33,432 nt of DNA from Girardia tigrina. Lineage: Eukaryota > Platyhelminthes > Tricladida > Dugesiidae. The stretch covers positions 4,550 through 37,981 of the forward strand of contig MQRK01231044.1 in the NCBI GenBank assembly GCA_001938485.1, written 5' to 3'. Shown piece after piece: positions 30,096-33,432 of the stretch. Position 1 is the stretch's first letter. Each line of letters begins with the position of its first letter. The notes below the pieces were generated by a model. It was not told the DNA's origin and did no database searches. It saw only the letters and a list, made by a program, of their open reading frames with translations. The position numbers and the translations under genes are program-made.

Positions 30096-32930
30096 TTGGT
30101 ATGGTCTAGAATTCTCACGTTAAAGTTTAAAACCCATCTAACCATTTGGCTCATGACCGAAGGTGCAATATTTAATCCAAACCCTATTCTGATCAAGGCG
30201 TACTTATTATTAATAATACATGGTTGATAAGCACCACATATTCTTGTGAACATTTACATGCATACACGCTTCTGATAAATCGAACATGGAAAAAATGGAA
30301 CCCCTGAAACTCACAATTGCACAACTTATTCAAACAAATATCGGATGAGCCGTTATAAACACCCACGTACTTATTAAAATTCCTATAGTCGAAAACCATC
30401 CTAACCTCTCGATGATATCCATGTCGATTAGCACTCTTAGACCATATTTGCAAATTCTTCATAACTGAATATTTGACTCTATGGTTAATCGTTTTTTCGC
30501 CAGAACCCACTCTGAAGTCCCTTCTGTCCGCCAAAACCATCCTCTGTCAACCAAACAAATCAACGTTATTACGAACTAACACCAATTTCACTACTGTATT
30601 CGAACATCCAAATTCTAATATCGTCGGTAACGTCGGTAACTTCAAGAGAAGAGCTAGCGCCTACAAGCTACCATGATCGTTTCCAACTCGGCAATATTTA
30701 GCTATGTGATCCGGCTTCTGACCCCAATAGCACACTACATGCCTCATCAATCGTTATTGATGGCCTCTCATCGGTCTCATCCTCAGAGTTCACAATCCGT
30801 TTCCTTTCGGGAATTCCATTCTGCATTGCTTCCTTGGTTCCTTCCAAAAGACATTCCCTAATTTCTAATTACCTCCGACTACACTCAATCATTTTGTCAA
30901 GCGGTCGGTTACCAACTTATTCCAACTCCATTTGTAATTCGAACGGTAGTCTGGTTAAAAGTCACCTTAGATAAATCGTATATTTTAGACACTAACTCTT
31001 TTACATGGGATGCGTATTCGTCAATCGTCTCTGCATCCTGAAGATCAAATCAACTGACTGTACATCGAGGACCTAGTCAATCCAAACGAATTATTAAGCA
31101 ATCTGAAAAACTCCACACATTAACTTTGCTTCTTCTCGTCCAGCTCCATATAGATACCAAACGGTACTTCAGTTAGCAAGACACGAGAGATACGGAGCCG
31201 GGTCAACGATCCCTTGAATCTTCATTATCATGGACAAATTCTTGTGCCACACCTTGAAGTTTCCACTACAGTCGAATTTTTTCAAGTGATCTAAAATTAC
31301 TTTAATATTCTGCATTTTTGTCTGGGCCCAGTTAGCTTGTTGGGTTCCCAAACAACACACCGAAACGATTATTACTTTTTATTTTCACAAAAACTCTTAA
31401 ATTAAGCACGCTTTCCAATTATCCAAACAACATAAATAAATCTTTGTCATTCAAAAAATAAAGTTTAATCAGATTTGTATTAAAGAAAAATAAGTTAAAT
31501 ATTGCGTGCTATGATCAGTACGAATTAATAAAGTCAAACTTGACAGAAATAAAAAATATTTTTTTAATTTAATAAAATTTAGTAGAAAAGTGTTTTGCCT
31601 TAATTAATGTTTGGTTAAATTTCTATTATTTTTGATAACTTCAAAAATTCTCTTCGACATGAAATTGGTCAAGCCTCAAATAATTTCTTGACAAAAATTA
31701 ATCCATTTTTCCAAAGTCATTTCTTTCAAATTTGGATCTTTTTAGAGGACATCTTTTAAATCTCTTTGAATTTCCCGATCAAAGTAGCTCTTGTTAAAAA
31801 TCGTGATCGTAGTCTGCTTTTGATGAAATTAACCCACCAACTCGATTACTCACACTTTGAGGAACAGGGTTTTAAAGCAGCGGTGTATTATTCAGATCAC
31901 TTATCGGCAATTTAATTTATTGTCCTTTTTCAAGATGACCCATTCAATGTCTCTGGCTACATAGTAAAACGTTTGAAAAAGAACAAAATAATTGATATCG
32001 TTGGGATATTTCTCCCAGCGTTTATTCGATGTTGCCGAACTTTCAACCAAACAGGACCGAAAATTACTTTTCTATTCTTGGAATCATTTCTGCAAAGACG
32101 CGAATTTTCATCCATCAAATGGGGTTCACTATTTGATGGATGAAGATTCGCATCTTTATACAAATGATTCCAAGAATAGAAAAGCAATTTTCGGTCCTGT
32201 TTGGTTGAAAGTTCGGCAACATCGAATAAACGCTGGGAGAAATATCCGATATTTATTGTTTGTTGGCATTAGAACAAATACAATTGGTTTGGATTTAGCC
32301 TTTATTAGGTTTTCATGGTTTTATAGATAGAAATAAATTCATAATTCTGTGATAATAAAGTCTAAAAAATTTCTCGGTCACCATGGTTATGATTGATGTT
32401 TACATGAACTATGTATGCGTTTTATGCTTGCGGCTTAGAGTCAGATACTGTTTCTGTAAATGAATGTTTTTGTTACATTGTCACATTTTTGTTACATGTT
32501 TTTATGACAATGTTTCTGTTAAATGAATGATCATTAACCATTTAAAAATAATTTTTAATGTTTATTGTTTGAAAAGGTTCGTATTATGTACAAGAAACGT
32601 CTGTGGAATCTTCATCTATACATGATGACAGAATACGTGTTGGATTGGAAGCGAAATATTATCCTCAAAATAATCAAAACCTCAGTCCTCTGTGTGGTAC
32701 TATTAAATGGCATGGTCGTTATGAAAATAATAATTCAGTTTATGGAATAGAATTGGTTTAAATTGCTTGTTTTTCAAGTGTTTTAATTTAATACTGTCAT
32801 TAGAACGAAAAACCAACCTCCACATGCACTGGTTATTTTTTTGAGAATCTATTTGACTGCAAACCAGATCACGGGGTTATTGACGATGATTTTAAGTTTT
32901 ATCCAATATCAAATAGTTACAATCAAACAG
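13813..32930 (+). CDS. CYLD: CYLD-like CAP-Gly deubiquitinase, N-terminal two thirds (11 exons, continues past the window)
   Basis: Exons 13813-13846, 13962-14137, 15760-16029, 16073-16327, 16372-16483, 16522-16709, 27677-27809, 27864-28084, 28127-28232, 32577-32755 and 32804-32930 all have GT...AG borders and keep one frame (about 600 residues). CYLD removes Lys63- and Met1-linked ubiquitin and restrains NF-kB-type signalling; its CAP-Gly modules bind partners and microtubules, and its C-terminus is a USP protease. Seen here: [10 protein letters not shown] with [28 protein letters not shown] with [19 protein letters not shown] (human [19 protein letters not shown]); [20 protein letters not shown]; and RVGLEAKYY with [10 protein letters not shown]. 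Introns range from 38 bp to 11 kb. The USP domain is not in the window. The protein is strongly diverged; family assignment is good, exact splice sites less so. Confidence 0.75.
14138..15759 (+). other. CYLD-like intron 2 (1.6 kb, AT-rich)
   Basis: The intron is bounded by GTGAGT and AATTTAG. Apart from the MITE at 14427-14563 it holds only AT-rich sequence with long A and T runs, and no gene. Confidence 0.55.
14427..14563. mobile_element. Small MITE (about 137 bp) in CYLD-like intron 2
   Basis: Inverted ends ATACTGTATAAGCTCTAA and, reverse-complemented from the right, ATACCGTATAAGTTCTAA enclose about 100 bp that is GC-richer than its flanks (AGGCCCAGC, GCGCCGCGGGG). Possible TA flanks suggest a Tc1/mariner-type MITE, but the superfamily is uncertain. 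Confidence 0.6.
15760..16709 (+). CDS. CYLD: CYLD-like exons 3-6 with three micro-introns
   Basis: Four exons (15760-16029, 16073-16327, 16372-16483, 16522-16709) are separated by introns of 43, 44 and 38 bp, each with GTAAT at the start and TAG/CAG at the end. Exon 3 is mostly an unrecognised acidic linker. Exon 4 opens with [15 protein letters not shown], then [12 protein letters not shown] and [11 protein letters not shown]; exon 5 gives [20 protein letters not shown] with [16 protein letters not shown]. Together exons 4-5 form one degenerate CAP-Gly module. Exon 6 starts the next module ([20 protein letters not shown] then AVGCEM) and stops at a rather weak ATG|GTTATT donor, because the second half of that module lies 11 kb away at 27677. 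Confidence 0.7.
17180..17400 (-). repeat. CTGAAGA-hairpin repeat, copy 1 (inverted relative to copy 2)
   Basis: The reverse complement reads CCAGCTTATTGAGAATTTTT, CAGTGACCTGAAGATAACGG and TTGATCCGTCAAAATATATT. It matches 28340-28520 in order over the whole core. The middle forms a small hairpin, ACGG-TTGAT-CCGT, between CTGAAGA and (G/A)AAA, an arrangement seen near the ends of Penelope-like and other short retroelements. The family is not certain. Confidence 0.6.
17610..18090. other. AT-rich intronic DNA, no feature recognised
   Basis: The stretch between the repeat and the MULE gene is AT-rich. CAGTAACCTGAAGAGAATC at about 17593 partly resembles the start of the CTGAAGA repeat core. No gene seen. 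Confidence 0.35.
18475..19340. mobile_element. Solo LTR (866 bp) of an LTR retroelement
   Basis: The ends are TGTTGGGG and CCCAACA, flanked by the direct repeat GTAT (18471-18474 and 19341-19344). Inside are a TATATAAG box (about 18663) and late AATAAA-type signals, and CAGTATCCTGTAAAGGAGAA occurs twice in an imperfect 60-bp duplication. TGTT...AACA termini are common in BEL/Pao and Gypsy LTRs. No coding part remains, so it is a recombination-derived solo LTR fossil. It interrupts the MULE transposase reading frame. Confidence 0.75.
19531..19583. repeat. (TA)n microsatellite
   Basis: About 26 uninterrupted TA units lie inside the MULE gene, next to the point where its reading frame becomes hard to follow. 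Confidence 0.9.
19963..20466. mobile_element. Second copy of the ACCACG foldback repeat, with an assembly gap
   Basis: It starts TTTTTTACCACGTTTTTATT, has a (TCTG/TTTG)n tract at about 19988-20022 and GGAACAAATCTTGCGATTGA, and ends TTATTAATAATATTATT, matching the ends of the 11337-12612 copy. The middle is 272 N (20077-20348). It splits the MULE frame between AFAI and [11 protein letters not shown]. Removing the element leaves a sensible MULE join, so it is a clean insertion with at most a very short duplication. Confidence 0.7.
21600..27010. mobile_element. TIR DNA transposon (GTCATAAATTATGTCAC termini), invaded by a Gypsy element
   Basis: The left end GGCCGTTCATAAATTATGTC and the right end (reverse-complemented GTTGTCATAAATTATGTCAC) match. 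Both are followed by G-rich/C-rich runs (CCCCCTCCCCC) and by the same inner motif TTGTGACGTCACAAA. Such ends are abundant in arthropod genomes, but I cannot name the superfamily. On the minus strand, just left of the Gypsy insertion (about 21970-21850), a C2H2 finger [20 protein letters not shown] then NH is readable and continues to a basic end. The reading on the other side (26650-26510) gives [20 protein letters not shown]. So the transposon carried a small zinc-finger gene. Without the Gypsy it would be about 0.9 kb. Confidence 0.7.
21987..26503 (+). mobile_element. Ty3/Gypsy retrotransposon, near full length, broken
   Basis: Short direct LTRs (21987-22089 and 26402-26503) start AGTTA and end TTACT, as in the gypsy group, and differ at only a few positions, so the insertion is fairly young. 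The 5-bp duplication ATATG flanks it (21982-21986, 26504-26508), and a purine tract precedes the 3' LTR. Parts in order: gag (about 22.1-22.9 kb) and a CCHC knuckle (about 23.05 kb), protease with a DSGTS active site (about 23.4 kb), reverse transcriptase with YLDD (about 24.0-24.5 kb), RNase H (about 24.7-25.1 kb), and integrase with its zinc-binding and core regions (about 25.4-26.3 kb). No env region is seen. The reading frame is broken in roughly five to ten places, so the copy looks dead. Confidence 0.9.
27011..27676. other. AT-rich end of CYLD-like intron 6
   Basis: No gene is recognised; the ORFs here are low-complexity AT-rich frames. A pyrimidine-rich stretch ends at the TTGATTTAG acceptor. 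Confidence 0.45.
27677..28232 (+). CDS. CYLD: CYLD-like exons 7-9 (CAP-Gly modules)
   Basis: Exon 7 (27677-27809) reads [20 protein letters not shown] and [17 protein letters not shown]. It aligns with the second half of the first human CYLD CAP-Gly ([28 protein letters not shown]) and is the best evidence for the gene's identity. A 54-bp intron follows. Exon 8 (27864-28084) has [20 protein letters not shown] and [15 protein letters not shown], the first half of a further CAP-Gly with the GxVxxIG strand. A 42-bp intron, GTAAAATT to TTGCAG, is a multiple of three without a stop, so it could be retained silently. Exon 9 (28127-28232) is an acidic stretch ending in phase 1 at G|GTATTA. Confidence 0.75.
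28320..28600 (+). repeat. CTGAAGA-hairpin repeat, copy 2
   Basis: It reads CAACCAGCTTATTGAGAATT, then about 80 extra bases absent from copy 1, then CAGTGACCTGAAGATAATGG and TTGATCCGTCGAAATATACT. The stem base pair that differs from copy 1 is ATGG/CCGT here versus ACGG/CCGT there, so pairing is kept through a U-G. Orientation is opposite to copy 1, 11 kb away. Confidence 0.6.
28828..29215 (+). pseudogene. Decayed copy of a repeat-type insect zinc-finger gene (KDPxSFCYICG family)
   Basis: The plus strand reads [62 protein letters not shown] and, after a frame change, [17 protein letters not shown]. This matches in order the repetitive arthropod proteins with KDPDSFCYICG, ITxxVKxAYxxYF, DQDKSWAPHxVCxxC, MPFAxPMVWRE and CYFC blocks. 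Stops after CYICG and after LTK, plus frame changes, show it is dead. The function of the family is not known to me; it behaves like a mobile or retro-copied gene. It sits in CYLD-like intron 9. Confidence 0.65.
29249..29461. mobile_element. piggyBac-type MITE with TTAA target duplication
   Basis: TTAA at 29249-29252 and 29458-29461 flank inverted ends CACTGAGTGC and, reverse-complemented, CACTTTGAGTGC. The inside is GC-richer (GGGCGGGCTTCTCGGG, GACGCGTCATTTGGCGCC). TTAA plus CAC/CCC-type ends is the piggyBac pattern. The minus-strand ORF at 29112-29378 overlaps it and has no homology I recognise. Confidence 0.75.
29462..29930. other. Intronic DNA without recognised features
   Basis: Moderately AT-rich sequence between the MITE and the retroelement fossil. 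It may include the untranslated end of the fossil, but no LTR pair was found. Confidence 0.35.
29935..31380 (-). mobile_element. LTR-retroelement fossil (gag-like region and reverse transcriptase)
   Basis: On the minus strand a gag-like N-terminus lies at about 31.1-31.4 kb ([20 protein letters not shown]), followed by a degenerate middle and reverse transcriptase pieces: one resembling the VxxDYRxxN strand (about 30.4 kb) and [18 protein letters not shown] (about 30.15 kb), the (F)GLxxAP motif before the catalytic site. No LTR was located. It is heavily broken and old, and a TA microsatellite sits in it. Confidence 0.55.
29977..30105. repeat. Duplicated (TA)n block joined by a single N
   Basis: GAAATTTTGAAAG-(TA)n-TGAATTGGTATGGT occurs twice in direct orientation (29977-30039 and 30041-30105) with one N at 30040 between. 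This looks like a gap-closing artefact: both sides of a microsatellite gap carry the same sequence. Confidence 0.85.
31381..32003. other. AT-rich intron with possible Tc1/mariner scrap
   Basis: On the minus strand around 31770-31640 there is [15 protein letters not shown]-type and [13 protein letters not shown] reading, loosely like the C-terminal WxxI...LxxSMPxR end of Tc1 transposases. The match is weak. Otherwise AT-rich. Confidence 0.2.
32004..32247. repeat. Near-perfect 117-bp inverted repeat with 10-bp loop
   Basis: Arms 32004-32120 and 32131-32247 are reverse complements with about six mismatches and no gaps; the loop is GGGGTTCACT. Both strands are open in one frame because the arms carry the same sequence ([20 protein letters not shown]). 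Transcription in either direction would give a long hairpin RNA. It lies in CYLD-like intron 9, about 330 bp before exon 10. Confidence 0.9.
32577..32930 (+). CDS. CYLD: CYLD-like exons 10 and 11 (last CAP-Gly module)
   Basis: Exon 10 (32577-32755) reads [54 protein letters not shown] and YGIEL. Human CYLD has [20 protein letters not shown] then RWIGQPPGLNEVLAGLELE at this place. A 48-bp intron follows. Exon 11 (32804-32930) reads [20 protein letters not shown] then [15 protein letters not shown], the GTxxGxxxFxCxxxxG-type second half. It ends in phase 1 at G|GTGAGC. The next exon (perhaps starting ATTTCTCAAGAG at 33012) is not settled, and the USP catalytic domain would follow beyond the window. 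Confidence 0.75.
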
Positions 32931-33316
32931 GTGAGCTTCCATTTTCGATTTTCTTTTCATCTGTAAGAGCTAGAATGTGAATCGTGTCCAAACTTCAATA
33001 ATAAATTGCAGATTTCTCAAGAGGTACTTTATTTTTAAGTCTTACATCTCTAAATAACCTAATTTTGAAATTTAACGTTTTTTTGCTACACATTTAGATA
33101 ATTTGTTTAAATAACCGAATAATATATTGATAAGTAATTTATCAATTAAGAAAGATGGTAGAGTTGAAATTAATATTGAGTTGTGAAAACAATTATAGTT
33201 GCAATAAATATAAATATAGTAGTTATAATATTACTTCTCTTGACCGTGCGTTTGATAAATAATATCGAGAATCTCATACTCACACATTTATGTTTCTAGT
33301 AATTTAACTTATAAAC

Positions 33317-33432
33317 TACAGTAGCGCTCAAAAATAACCGGACGAAGTGAAAATTGGCTATATCTCTTGAATGGTATTAAATATATTAATGAAATTTTGC
33401 CAAAATGTGTAGCTTAACAGTTTGATATCTTT
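33317..33432. mobile_element. Tc1/mariner element end (truncated by the window)
   Basis: After TA at 33317-33318 the sequence CAGTAGCGCTCAAAAATAAC then CGGACG is a typical Tc1/mariner terminal inverted repeat (CAGTGGCGxTCAAAAxTAACCGGAC-like). The rest runs off the right edge. Confidence 0.65.

Noticed and set aside
33012-33023. 12-nt micro-exon for the CYLD-like gene
   Set aside because: Borders fit (TTGCAG and G|GTACTT), but such a short exon cannot be justified without transcript data.
1-33432. tRNA, rRNA, CRISPR arrays or bacterial operons
   Set aside because: None seen; the window is animal nuclear DNA with introns and eukaryotic transposons.

Overview
The window is eukaryotic nuclear DNA, most likely from an arthropod (probably an insect). 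It is AT-rich, with spliceosomal introns and many insect-type transposable elements (hAT/ZMYM, MULE with FLYWCH, Ty3/Gypsy, piggyBac-type TTAA MITE, Tc1/mariner end). Two host genes can be supported, both on the + strand.

Layout. 1-505 is the GC-rich last coding exon of an hnRNP L/smooth-type RNA-binding protein, followed by its AT-rich 3' flank. 1.4-12.6 kb is a graveyard of mobile elements: a ZMYM-like hAT transposase relic on the minus strand split by a non-autonomous hAT with perfect 8-bp target duplications (2236-3039); a minus-strand Ty3/Gypsy-like fossil (about 3.2-5.2 kb); next to it a striking minus-strand ladder of GC-richer blocks separated by 41-71 bp intron-like spacers (5378-6250); another gag-like fossil (about 8.1-8.7 kb); a plus-strand ZMYM-like hAT relic (9.5-10.7 kb); a GGAGTC-rich hAT MITE; and a composite foldback repeat with a hAT inside it.

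13813-32930 holds the 5' two thirds of a gene that I read as a divergent CYLD (CAP-Gly deubiquitinase). Eleven exons keep one reading frame, about 600 residues in all, with several CAP-Gly-like modules; the catalytic USP domain would lie beyond the window. The gene mixes very short introns (38, 42, 43, 44, 48 and 54 bp) with long ones (1.6, 4.3 and 11 kb). The 11-kb intron (16710-27676) splits one CAP-Gly module in two. It contains a FLYWCH-MULE transposase gene cut into three pieces by a solo LTR and a foldback repeat that includes an assembly gap, and a young Gypsy element (21987-26503) nested in an inverted-repeat DNA transposon (about 21600-27010). The 4.3-kb intron (28233-32576) holds a decayed insect zinc-finger repeat gene, a TTAA MITE, a retroelement fossil and a near-perfect 117-bp hairpin.

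The most unusual items are the intron-like ladder at 5378-6250, the 117-bp hairpin, the CYLD gene's extreme intron-size contrast, and the Gypsy element whose roughly 103-bp LTRs appear to include the gag start. All calls come from reading the sequence; no database search was run.
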